64,000 bases of DNA from JBHOQX01 sp042408595 (GTDB lineage Bacteria > Chloroflexota > Chloroflexia > Chloroflexales > Roseiflexaceae). Position numbers and translations under genes: made by a program. The first letter of the stretch is position 1. Each line of letters opens with the position of its first letter. Below are positions 15,333-22,975 of this stretch, one piece after another. The notes under the pieces were generated by a model. It saw only the letters and a list, made by a program, of their open reading frames with translations. It made no database searches and had not been told where the DNA came from. The stretch lies in NCBI GenBank assembly GCA_042408595.1, contig JBHOQX010000115.1:1-64000 (forward strand), written 5' to 3'.

Positions 15333-16667
15333 ATGAACATTGCCATTATCGGCGCGGGGGTGGCCGGGCTGGCCGCAGCCTACGACCTGGCGCGGGCGGG
15401 GCATGCGGTCACGGTGTACGAAGCGGCGGCGCAGGCCGGCGGCCTGGCCTCCGGCTTCCGCGACGAGCGCTGGGCATGGCCGCTCGAACGCTTCTACCAC
15501 CATATCTTCACCACCGACAGTGCGATCATCGGGCTGGTGCGCGAGATCGGCTTCGCCGACCGGATGTTCTTCCGCGCGCCGGTCTCCGGCCAGTGGTGGA
15601 ACGGCCGGGCATGGCCGCTCGATGGCGTGCTGCCCATCCTGCGTTTCCCCGGCCTGCCGTTCGTGGACCGGCTGCGCTTCGGCCTGGCCGGGGCCTACCT
15701 CAAATTCGGCACAAACAACTGGCGCCGGCTGGAGCAGACGACCGCAACGGCGTGGACACGGCGCTGGGCCGGGCCGGCGGCCTACCGCACGATCTGGCGG
15801 CCGATGCTCGAAGGCAAGTTCGGGCCGTATGTCGATGAGGTCAACATGGCCTGGCTCTGGGCGCGGCTGAAGACGCGCAGTTTCAAGCTCGGCTACTTCG
15901 CCGGCGGGTTCCAGGCGCTGGTGGACGCGCTGCTGGCGCGCGTGGAGCAGCTCGGCGCGGAGGTGCGCCTGGCGACGCCAGTGGATGCCCTGCGGCAGCT
16001 TCCCGAGGGCGGCTGGCTGGTGGCCGCGGGCGGGGCGACCGCCGCCTATGACGCGCTGCTGGTCACCGGCGCACCGGGGCTGCTCGCCCGGCTGGTGCCG
16101 CAGCTCCCGCCGGATTACCTGGGGAAGCTGCGCGAACTGCGCTCGATGGGCGCGGTGGTGATTACCATCGCGCTGACGCAGCCGCTCACCGGCGGGATGT
16201 ACTGGATCAATATGCTCAAGAGCGAGTTTCCTTTTCTGTCGCTCGTCGAGCATACCAATTTCATCGAGCGCGAGCATTACGGCGGCGATCACCTGGTGTA
16301 CTGCGGCGATTACCTGGACCCATCGCACGAGTACTTCCGGCTGCCGCAGGAGGAGCTGCTGGCGCGCTTCATCCCGGCGCTCCGGCGGGTCAACCCGCGC
16401 TTCGAGCCGAGTTGGGTGCGCAAGGCGTGGTTGCACCGTGAGCCGTACGCCCAGCCGATCGTCCCGGTCAACCACTCGCGCAACATCCCGTCGATTCGCA
16501 CGCCGCTGCCGGGGCTGTACTGGGCCAGCATGAGCCAGGTCTACCCGTGGGACCGCGGGACGAACTTCGCCGTGGAGTTGGGCCGCCGCGCAGCAGGCGC
16601 CATGCTGGCCGATGGCCCCGGCATCCCTGCCCAACCCCCAAGACATCAAGCAGCCATGAGGGATTAG
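15333..16667 (+). CDS. FAD/NAD(P)-dependent amine-oxidase-like oxidoreductase
   Basis: 444 residues from ATG 15333. The N-terminal Rossmann motif GAGVAGLAAAYDLARAG and the Glu of VTVYEAAAQAGGLA bind FAD. A conserved RFYHHIF follows near 53, and the C-terminal flavin-contact region reads LPGLYWASMSQVYPWDRGT near 400. This layout belongs to the protoporphyrinogen-oxidase/phytoene-desaturase/UDP-galactopyranose-mutase-like superfamily. The exact substrate cannot be told. Position between a lipid flippase and an epimerase suggests a sugar-lipid or isoprenoid substrate (inference). The last ~15 residues are low-complexity. Confidence 0.85.
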   Translation: MNIAIIGAGVAGLAAAYDLARAGHAVTVYEAAAQAGGLASGFRDERWAWPLERFYHHIFTTDSAIIGLVREIGFADRMFFRAPVSGQWWNGRAWPLDGVLPILRFPGLPFVDRLRFGLAGAYLKFGTNNWRRLEQTTATAWTRRWAGPAAYRTIWRPMLEGKFGPYVDEVNMAWLWARLKTRSFKLGYFAGGFQALVDALLARVEQLGAEVRLATPVDALRQLPEGGWLVAAGGATAAYDALLVTGAPGLLARLVPQLPPDYLGKLRELRSMGAVVITIALTQPLTGGMYWINMLKSEFPFLSLVEHTNFIEREHYGGDHLVYCGDYLDPSHEYFRLPQEELLARFIPALRRVNPRFEPSWVRKAWLHREPYAQPIVPVNHSRNIPSIRTPLPGLYWASMSQVYPWDRGTNFAVELGRRAAGAMLADGPGIPAQPPRHQAAMRD

Positions 16668-16756
16668 AGAAAGGAGATGAGCGATTCGTGCTGTATCCAC
16701 GGCTCCTTGTTGTCTCCGATCGCTCATCTCCGATCTCGCCAACGGAGCACGCACCT

Positions 16757-17800
16757 ATGACATCGAGGCGCTACTTTATCACCGGCGGGGCCGGGTTTCT
16801 CGGCATTAACCTGGTGCGCTACCTGCTGGAGCGCGGCCACCGCGTCACCACCTACGACATCGCGCCGTTCGACTATCCGGAGCGCGACCGGATCACCGAC
16901 GTGCGCGGCGATATCCGCGACTATCCCGCACTCGAGGCGGCCATGCGCGGGGCCGAGATCGTCGTGCACACCGCCGCCGCACTGCCGCTCTACTCGCCGG
17001 AGGACATCATGTCCACCGACCTGGATGGCACGCGCAACGTGCTCGAAGCGGCGCGGGCCACCGGCGTCGAGCGGATGATCCACATCTCCTCGACGGCGGT
17101 CTACGGCATCCCCGACCACCACCCGCTGCTGGAGGACGACCGGCTCGATGGTGTTGGGCCATACGGCATCGCCAAGGTCAAGGCCGAGGAGATCTGCCTG
17201 GAGTACCGTGCCCAGGGCATGTGCGTGCCGATCATTCGCCCGAAGTCGTTCGTCGGGCCGGAGCGGCTGGGCGTCTTCGCGCTGTTCTACGACTGGGCCA
17301 AGGACGGCCGCGCCTTTCCGATGCTCGGCAGCGGTAAGAATCGCTACCAACTGCTGGATGTCGAAGACCTGTGCCAGGCGATCTACCTTTGCGCTACCCT
17401 CGATCGCGACCGGGTGAACGACACCTTCAACATCGGCGCGAAGGAGTTCACCACGATGCGCGAGGACTACCAGGCGGTGCTGGATGAAGCCGGCTTCGGC
17501 CGGAAGATCGTCCCCTTGCCGGCCGCCCCGGCGATCTGGACACTGCGCGTGCTGGAGAAACTCAAGCTCTCGCCGCTCTACAAGTGGGTGTACGAGACTG
17601 CCGCGACCGATTCGTTCGTGTCGATCGAAAAGGCCGAGCGGGTGCTGGGGTTTCAGCCGAAGTACTCCAACAAGGACGCATTGGTGCGTAACTACCGCTG
17701 GTATATCGAGCACCTGCACCAGTTCGAGCACACGTCCGGCGTCTCGCACCGCGTGCCGTGGAAGCAGGGCATCCTCGGGCTGGCGAAGCTGGTGTTCTAG
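16757..17800 (+). CDS. NAD-dependent epimerase/dehydratase (extended SDR)
   Basis: 347 residues from ATG 16757, with CGGAG about eleven bases upstream. The Rossmann motif TGGAGFLG is at residues 9-16. The catalytic Ser and Tyr are in HISSTAVYG and in GPYGIAKVKAE (YxxxK), both before residue 145. The C-terminal half is the sugar-nucleotide-binding type (RPKSFVGPERLG, then YQLLDVEDLCQAI). It probably acts on a nucleotide sugar or similar substrate. It is the third gene of the cluster, about 90 bases after the oxidoreductase. No terminator of textbook form follows, only a weak ACCTCC/GGAGGT stem with T5 near 17882-17916. Confidence 0.88.
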   Translation: MTSRRYFITGGAGFLGINLVRYLLERGHRVTTYDIAPFDYPERDRITDVRGDIRDYPALEAAMRGAEIVVHTAAALPLYSPEDIMSTDLDGTRNVLEAARATGVERMIHISSTAVYGIPDHHPLLEDDRLDGVGPYGIAKVKAEEICLEYRAQGMCVPIIRPKSFVGPERLGVFALFYDWAKDGRAFPMLGSGKNRYQLLDVEDLCQAIYLCATLDRDRVNDTFNIGAKEFTTMREDYQAVLDEAGFGRKIVPLPAAPAIWTLRVLEKLKLSPLYKWVYETAATDSFVSIEKAERVLGFQPKYSNKDALVRNYRWYIEHLHQFEHTSGVSHRVPWKQGILGLAKLVF

Positions 17801-18367
17801 CCAGCAGCAGGGGGTTAGACCGGCTGGTGTGTTCGCCACGTCGGATCTCGGTGCTATTCGGCTGGCGCCGGTTATCGTCCCACCTCCATTCCCTTCCTTA
17901 CGAGGGGAGGTTTTTGCGCATGCCGGGCACCAGCCCGCTCCCACCCCCAGCCCCCTCCTCCGCACGCGAGAGAGGCGGGCCGGGGATGAGGGCCGCGCGC
18001 GCCCGGCCCCGTCGACCGGCAAAGCGCTCCCGTAAGGCCGCTGCCCCCCATCAAGACCTTCCGCTCCGCCGCGCGACCAGCGGAGCAATAACGCATCGTG
18101 GCGGCCAGCGCCCGCCAACCATCCCTATGTCAGGCAGCCTCTGATCGTTCGGCCAGATGCCAGTCCACAACTGGACAGACAGGGCGTCACCCAGACGGTG
18201 GAAGCCGGAATCAGCCCACGGGCGGATGACAATACCGAACACCCGTGCTACCCTGTTTGGGCTGCCGGCCGCTGCTCCGGTGGGAGTTCGTGCCCCGGGA
18301 TGGCGCCTGTACCAACCGCGCCGCGACGATAGAGCAAAATGACTGAACACTGTGAAGGAGGCAAGGG
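17801..18367. other. 567-base intergenic region
   Basis: No credible gene. It holds a weak stem-loop (about 17882-17911) followed by TTTTT at 17910-17914, which could end the epimerase transcript. A C-rich stretch, CCCCCAGCCCCCTCCTCC, and a later GGGCCGGGGATGAGGG form a degenerate inverted repeat (about 17940-17990). GGCGGCCAGCGCCCGCC-type sequence lies near 18100. No clear promoter for the exporter gene was seen. Confidence 0.4.
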
Positions 18368-19969
18368 ATGAGGATGACAGAACATGCGATTCCGCCGCGT
18401 GCCGGCTGGCGAGAGTGGTTGGGGCTGGCGGTGCTGATGCTGCCGACGCTGCTGATCGTGATGGACCTGACCGTGCTGCACCTGGCCGTGCCACATCTCA
18501 GCGCCGCACTGCGACCAAGCAGCACCCAGTTGCTGTGGATCGTTGACATCTACGGTTTCATGATCGCCGGCTCGCTGATCACCATGGGCACCCTCGGCGA
18601 CCGCATCGGCCGGCGCCGGCTGCTGCTGATCGGCGCGGCCTGCTTCGGCCTGGCCTCGACGCTGGCCGCCTTCGCGCCCAGCGCCACGCTGCTGATCGCC
18701 AGCCGCGCGCTGCTGGGCGTAGCCGGTGCCACGCTGATGCCCTCGACGCTGGCGCTCCTCCGCACCATGTTCCGCGACCCGGCGCAGCGCGCCACCGCCA
18801 TCGGCATCTGGGTCTCCGGCTTCTCGGCCGGCAGCGCGGTCGGCCCGCTGATCGGCGGGGCGCTGCTGGAGCACTTCTGGTGGGGCTCGGCGTTCCTGCT
18901 GGGTGTCCCGGCGATGCTGCTGCTGCTGGTGTCCGGCCCGTTCCTGCTGCCCGAAGCGCGCGACCCGAACGCCGGCCGGCTGGACCTGCCCAGCGCCGCG
19001 CTGTCGCTGGGGGCGGTGCTGCTGGTGATCTTCGGCATCAAGCATGGCACCCAAGCGGGACTGGACGAGCTGGCGTTCGGCAGCAGCCTGGCCGGCCTGG
19101 TGTTGGGCGGGCTGTTCGTACGGCGCCAGCGCGCGCTGGCCGACCCACTGATCGACCTGCGGCTGTTCCGCATCCCGGCGTTCAGCGCCTCGCTGCTGAT
19201 GTATCTGCTTGGGGTGTTCGTCTCGTTCGGCGCATTTCTGTTTATCGCGCAGTACATGCAACTGGTCGTCGGGCTGTCGCCGGTGCAAGCCGGGCTGTGG
19301 TCGGTGCCGGGCGCGCTGGCCTCGATCCTCGGTTCGAACCTGGCGCCGGTGCTGGTGCGCCGCATCCGCCCGGCCTACGTCGTGGTGGGCGGGCTGGCGC
19401 TGGCGGCGCTCGGCTTCGCGTTGATCGCGCCGATCGGCGAGTCGGCGCTGGCGGCGGTCGTCGCCGGCTGGTGCATCATCTCGCTCGGCTTCGGGATGAC
19501 CTTCACAGTGAGCACCGACCTGGTGGTGGGCAGCGCGCCGCCGGAGCGCGCCGGTGCGGCCTCGGCGATCGCCGAGACGGGCGCGGAGCTAGGCGGGGCG
19601 CTGGGCATCGCGGTGCTGGGCAGCCTGGGGATGGCGGTCTACCGGGGCCGGGTGACGGCGGCGCTGCCGCCCGGCACCCCGGCGGATGCCGCCGCAGCGG
19701 CGCAGGACACGCTCGGCAGCATCGTGGCCGTGGTCGGCAGCCTGCCCGCCGAGACGGGGGCGGCGCTGCTGCGGGTCGCGCGGGCGGCCTTTACGGACGC
19801 GCTGCAACTGAACGCCGTGATCGCGGCGGTGGCGCTGGCCGGCCTGGCGCTGATGGCGGCGGTCATGCTGCGCGACACGCCGATGGGCGGGGCGGCGGAC
19901 GCGCATGGCGACGCGCCGGCGGGCACAGCACCCGCCGGGTACGAGCCTGTGGATCCCAGCTTCAGCTGA
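18368..19969 (+). CDS. DHA2-family major facilitator drug exporter
   Basis: 533 residues from ATG 18368, with AAGGAGG seven bases upstream. There are about 14 membrane segments, as in the DHA2 (QacA/SmvA-type) drug:proton antiporters. Motif A, GTLGDRIGRRRLLL, lies near 75-88; the antiporter motif C, SAGSAVGPLIGGAL, near 155-168. The acidic residue in helix 1 (LLIVMDLTVLHLAVP) is typical of the family. The last ~40 residues are a hydrophilic tail. Substrates are likely cationic or amphipathic drugs. No adjacent regulator gene was found; a perfect 18-bp hairpin follows. Confidence 0.92.
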   Translation: MRMTEHAIPPRAGWREWLGLAVLMLPTLLIVMDLTVLHLAVPHLSAALRPSSTQLLWIVDIYGFMIAGSLITMGTLGDRIGRRRLLLIGAACFGLASTLAAFAPSATLLIASRALLGVAGATLMPSTLALLRTMFRDPAQRATAIGIWVSGFSAGSAVGPLIGGALLEHFWWGSAFLLGVPAMLLLLVSGPFLLPEARDPNAGRLDLPSAALSLGAVLLVIFGIKHGTQAGLDELAFGSSLAGLVLGGLFVRRQRALADPLIDLRLFRIPAFSASLLMYLLGVFVSFGAFLFIAQYMQLVVGLSPVQAGLWSVPGALASILGSNLAPVLVRRIRPAYVVVGGLALAALGFALIAPIGESALAAVVAGWCIISLGFGMTFTVSTDLVVGSAPPERAGAASAIAETGAELGGALGIAVLGSLGMAVYRGRVTAALPPGTPADAAAAAQDTLGSIVAVVGSLPAETGAALLRVARAAFTDALQLNAVIAAVALAGLALMAAVMLRDTPMGGAADAHGDAPAGTAPAGYEPVDPSFS

Positions 19970-19981
19970 GCCCAGATACGC

Positions 19982-20020
19982 CCGATTGGGCGGAGAGAAC
20001 CATTCTCTCCGCCCAATCGG
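19982..20020. terminator. Perfect 18-bp hairpin after the exporter gene
   Basis: Arms 19982-19999 (CCGATTGGGCGGAGAGAA) and 20003-20020 are exactly complementary, with a three-base loop. It starts 12 bases after the exporter stop. No T-tract follows, so it may act as an RNA 3'-end stabiliser or rho-assisted stop. Confidence 0.6.
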
Positions 20021-20036
20021 ATGCGCGGGACTCCTC

Positions 20037-20089
20037 AACGATATCGCTATCGTTGTCTATTTGGAAGATCCGGCCTGTCGTGCTATGAT
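20037..20089 (+). promoter_or_regulatory. Promoter with upstream palindrome for the second epimerase gene
   Basis: TTGGAA (20061-20066), 17 bases, TATGAT (20084-20089). Just upstream, AACGATA-TCGC-TATCGTT (20037-20054) is a perfect inverted repeat that could bind a repressor or activator. Confidence 0.55.
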
Positions 20090-20167
20090 GGCTGCCTGGC
20101 CTCTCGGTATGCTGGAGGCAAGGTGTGGTGCCGGGGGTGGCGCTTCCCCCGTGCAAACGGAGCGCAT

Positions 20168-21163
20168 ATGCCAGCCGAACGCTTCCTGATCACCGGCGCG
20201 CTGGGATGCATCGGCGCGTGGACGGTGCGTAACCTGGTGCGCGAGGGGGTCCCGGTCGTCGTCTTTGACCTGGCGAGCGACCCACGCCGCCTGAAGCTGC
20301 TCATGACGCCGGAGGAACTGGCGCAGGTCACGTTCGTCACCGGCGACATCACCGACCTGAGGGCGCTGGAGCGCACACTGGACGAGCAGGCGATCACCCA
20401 CGTGATCCACCTGGCCGCCTTGCAGGTACCGTTCTGCCGCGCTGATCCGCCGCTCGGCGCACGGGTGAACGTGGTCGGCACGGTGAACGTCTTCGAGGCG
20501 GTGGCCCGGCGCAAGGCCCGGATCGACCGTGTGGTCTACGCCTCGTCCGTCGCCGTCTACGACGCGGCGGACGCCGCCACGCCCGGCGAGCCAGTGACGC
20601 ACGACCCGGGGGGCAAGTCGGCGACGCTTTACGGCGTCTACAAACTGGCGAACGAGGGCACGGCGCACGTCTACTGGCGCGAGCAAGGCGTAAGCAGCCT
20701 GGCGTTGCGGCCCTACACCGTCTACGGGGTCGGGCGCGACCAGGGGCTGACCTCCGCGCCGACCAGGGCCATGTTCGCCGCGGCCGTCGGGCAGCCGTAC
20801 CGCATCCCCTACGGCGGGCGCGGCGATTTCGACTACGCCGATGACGTGGCAAAAATGTTTATCGCCTGCGCCCGCGTGCCGTTCGAGGGCGCGGAGATTT
20901 TCAACATCCGCGGCAGCGTCGCCCATATGCGCGAGGTCGTCGCCGCGATCGAGGCCGCCGCCCCCCAGGCCCGCGGCACGATCACCTTCGACGAAGCGAC
21001 CATCCTGCCGTTCCCCGAGGAATTCGACGCCGCGCCGCTGGCCAGCCTGATCGGGCCGCTGCCGCACACCCCGCTCCCTCAGGCCGCCGCCGAGACGGTC
21101 GCAGCCTTCCGCAGCCTTGTCGCGCGCGGGCTGCTCGCGCCGGATGCCATGCTGCAGGGATGA
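20168..21163 (+). CDS. NAD-dependent epimerase/dehydratase (extended SDR)
   Basis: 331 residues from ATG 20168, with GGAG six bases upstream. Rossmann motif TGALGCIG at residues 8-15; the acidic Asp of VVVFDLASD contacts NAD. Catalytic residues sit in VYASSVAVY and in ATLYGVYKLANE (YxxxK). A sugar-nucleotide-epimerase-like C-terminal domain follows (RPYTVYGVGRDQGLTS, then GGRGDFDYADDVA). The substrate is unknown. It stands alone with its own promoter and is not closely similar to the epimerase at 16757. Repeat-like GACGAAGGACGAACGC sequence begins within ten bases of its stop. Confidence 0.88.
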   Translation: MPAERFLITGALGCIGAWTVRNLVREGVPVVVFDLASDPRRLKLLMTPEELAQVTFVTGDITDLRALERTLDEQAITHVIHLAALQVPFCRADPPLGARVNVVGTVNVFEAVARRKARIDRVVYASSVAVYDAADAATPGEPVTHDPGGKSATLYGVYKLANEGTAHVYWREQGVSSLALRPYTVYGVGRDQGLTSAPTRAMFAAAVGQPYRIPYGGRGDFDYADDVAKMFIACARVPFEGAEIFNIRGSVAHMREVVAAIEAAAPQARGTITFDEATILPFPEEFDAAPLASLIGPLPHTPLPQAAAETVAAFRSLVARGLLAPDAMLQG

Positions 21164-21165
21164 AG

Positions 21166-21262
21166 CCGATAGACGAAGGACGAACGCAGGCCGGGCCACG
21201 GCCACAGGCGTGCCATCGCGATCTGCCCGTCGTTCGTCCTTCGTCATGCATCCTTCGTCGGA
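21166..21262. repeat. Inverted pair of degenerate repeats between epimerase and hutH
   Basis: GACGAAGGACGAACGC (about 21173-21188) and CGTTCGTCCTTCGTC (21230-21245) are near-perfect inverse copies, followed by a further CATCCTTCGTC. They fill the convergent gap and run into the last codons of hutH. They could form a long stem in both transcripts. Confidence 0.5.
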
Positions 21263-22797
21263 ACGTCCAGTCCGCCCTCCGCGATCAGATCCGCCAGCGC
21301 GGCGATGTCCGGCGCGGGCGGGCGGTCGGTGGTCAGAGCCGGCACGCGGGCGCGGACACGCGCATAAGCCGCCTCGACCCCCGCGCCGGAACGCAGCGGC
21401 CGATGCACCTCCAGCGCCTGCGCCGCGCAGAGCAACTCGATCGCCACCACATCACGCGCCAGCGCCAGCGCCTGCATCGCCTGGAGCGCCGCCGTCGCGC
21501 CCATGCTGTTCCAGTCCTCCATGCCCGCCGAGGTCGGCAGGCTGGCGATCGAGGCCGGCTGCGCCAGCGCGCGCAGCTCGGCCACCAGCGCCGCGGCGGT
21601 ATACTGGACGATCATCAGGCCGGACTGCACGCCAGGCCGCGGCGCCAGGAACGGCGGCAGATGCATCTCCGGCTCCCAGGCGCTCAGCAACAGGTAGGTG
21701 CGCCGCTCGGACATGCCGGCGACTTGCGCCAGCGTGATCGCCAGCAGATCGAGCGCGGTCGCCAGCGGCTGGCCGTGGAAGTTGCCGCCGGAGAGCACCG
21801 CATCGTCGGTTGCGCGCACCAGCGGGTTGTCGGTCACCGCGCCCAGTTCGGCGGCGATCACCCCCTCGGCCCAGGCGAGCGCATCGCGCGCCGCGCCGAG
21901 CACCTGCGGGATGCAACGTAGCGAATACGGGTCCTGCACCCGCGGATCGTCGCGGTGGCTGGCCGGCAGCTCCGAGCCGGCCAGCAGCGCGCGCAGCCGG
22001 GCAGCGCAGGCGATCTGCCCCGGCTGGCGGCGCAGTTCATGCAGCCACGGGTCGAGCGGGGCGTGCGTGCCGAGCGCGGCGTCCAGGCTCATCGCCGCGG
22101 CAACTTCGGCGGCACGCAGCAGCCGCCCGGCGTCGTACAACAGCAGCGCGCCCAGCCCGGCCATCAGGTGCGTGCCGTTCAGCAGCGCCAACCCCTCCTT
22201 CGCCGCCAGCCGCAGCGGAGCCAGCCCGGCGCGGGCGAGGGCCTCGTGGCCGGGGATGGGCGATGGACGATGGAGGGCGCTCGCGGGCCGGGCAGCGTCC
22301 GCCAGCGCCTGCCCCTCGCCGATCAGCACCAGGGCGATGTGCGCCAGCGGGGCCAGGTCGCCGCTGGCGCCGACCGAGCCGCGCGAGGGAACCAACGGGA
22401 CGACGCCGCGGTTGAGCAGCGCGACCAGCGCAGCCACCAGCTCCGGGCGCACCCCGGACGCGCCGCGCGCCAGGCTGGCGGCGGTCAGCAGCAGCATGGC
22501 CCGGACGACATCCGGCGGGAGCGGCTGGCCGGTGCCGGCGGCGTGGCTGCGCACCAGGTTGTGCTGCAGCTCGCTCTGCGCCTCGGGCGGAATGCGCACC
22601 TTGCTCAACGCCCCGAAGCCGGTGGTCACGCCGTAGCAGACACGCTCGCCGGCGACCACCCGTTCGACCGCGGCGCGCCCGGCCGCGATGCGCTCCAGCG
22701 CCGTGGGGGCCAAGGCCACGGGCCGCCCGCCGCGCGCCACGGCGACGACCTCCTCAACTGTCAGCGGCGCGCCGCTCAACTCCAGGGGCGTCTCCAT
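21244..22797 (-). CDS. hutH: Histidine ammonia-lyase
   Basis: 517 residues from ATG 22797, with GAGGAGG upstream. The MIO cofactor triad Ala144-Ser145-Gly146 lies in GSVGASGDLAPLAH. The catalytic Tyr55 is in CYGVTTGFG. The substrate-selectivity pair Ser84-His85 (LVRSHAAG) is the histidine-type pair, not the FL or HL of phenylalanine or tyrosine lyases. It deaminates histidine to urocanate and ammonia, the first step of histidine use. No other hut gene is in the window. Residues about 171-184 are encoded by three tandem heptamers (22255-22275) and look like an in-frame insertion. Two direct AGACCATAT repeats lie upstream. Confidence 0.92.
   Translation of the reverse strand: METPLELSGAPLTVEEVVAVARGGRPVALAPTALERIAAGRAAVERVVAGERVCYGVTTGFGALSKVRIPPEAQSELQHNLVRSHAAGTGQPLPPDVVRAMLLLTAASLARGASGVRPELVAALVALLNRGVVPLVPSRGSVGASGDLAPLAHIALVLIGEGQALADAARPASALHRPSPIPGHEALARAGLAPLRLAAKEGLALLNGTHLMAGLGALLLYDAGRLLRAAEVAAAMSLDAALGTHAPLDPWLHELRRQPGQIACAARLRALLAGSELPASHRDDPRVQDPYSLRCIPQVLGAARDALAWAEGVIAAELGAVTDNPLVRATDDAVLSGGNFHGQPLATALDLLAITLAQVAGMSERRTYLLLSAWEPEMHLPPFLAPRPGVQSGLMIVQYTAAALVAELRALAQPASIASLPTSAGMEDWNSMGATAALQAMQALALARDVVAIELLCAAQALEVHRPLRSGAGVEAAYARVRARVPALTTDRPPAPDIAALADLIAEGGLDVPTKDA
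22255..22275. repeat. Three tandem heptamers inside hutH
   Basis: Units GATGGGC, GATGGAC, GATGGAG. The array is 21 bases, i.e. exactly seven codons, and sits in a surface-loop region between conserved blocks of the lyase. Confidence 0.6.
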
Positions 22798-22819
22798 CGC
22801 CGACCTCCTCGTCGTCGTG

Positions 22820-22912
22820 AGACCATATGCGCAACAAAACGGCAGACCATATCGGGGACACGGCGGCGGCGATCTCTGGACGGATCATCCGATACGCCAA
22901 AGGCGATTCCAA
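22820..22912 (-). promoter_or_regulatory. Candidate hutH promoter and operator
   Basis: On the - strand TTGGAA (22907-22912), 17 bases, GATGAT (22884-22889). Between it and the gene, AGACCATAT (+ strand) occurs twice at 22820 and 22844, about two helical turns apart, a plausible binding site for a regulator. The promoter boxes are imperfect. Confidence 0.4.
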
Positions 22913-22935
22913 CATGGACCGCCGGCGTTCGTCCT

Positions 22936-22970
22936 CCGTCCATCGTCCACTGTCGATCGTCCGCTCTCCC
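22936..22970. repeat. CGTCCAT-type heptamer array between pheT and hutH
   Basis: Five units related to TCGTCCA (CCGTCCA, TCGTCCA, CTGTCGA, TCGTCCG, CTCTCCC) directly follow the pheT stop codon on the - strand. They belong to the same family as 25617-25651. Confidence 0.55.
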
Positions 22971-22975
22971 TGGCG

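Noticed and set aside
14124..16754. Very long open frame on the - strand, antisense to the flippase and FAD genes
   Set aside because: Shadow of GC-rich codon use; the + strand genes have conserved motifs, whereas this frame is Arg/Gln/His-rich with no recognisable domain. The same applies to long antisense frames at 47549-49303 and 56413-58266.
21244..22797. Phenylalanine/tyrosine ammonia-lyase or aminomutase
   Set aside because: The selectivity pair is Ser-His (histidine type), not Phe-Leu or His-Leu.
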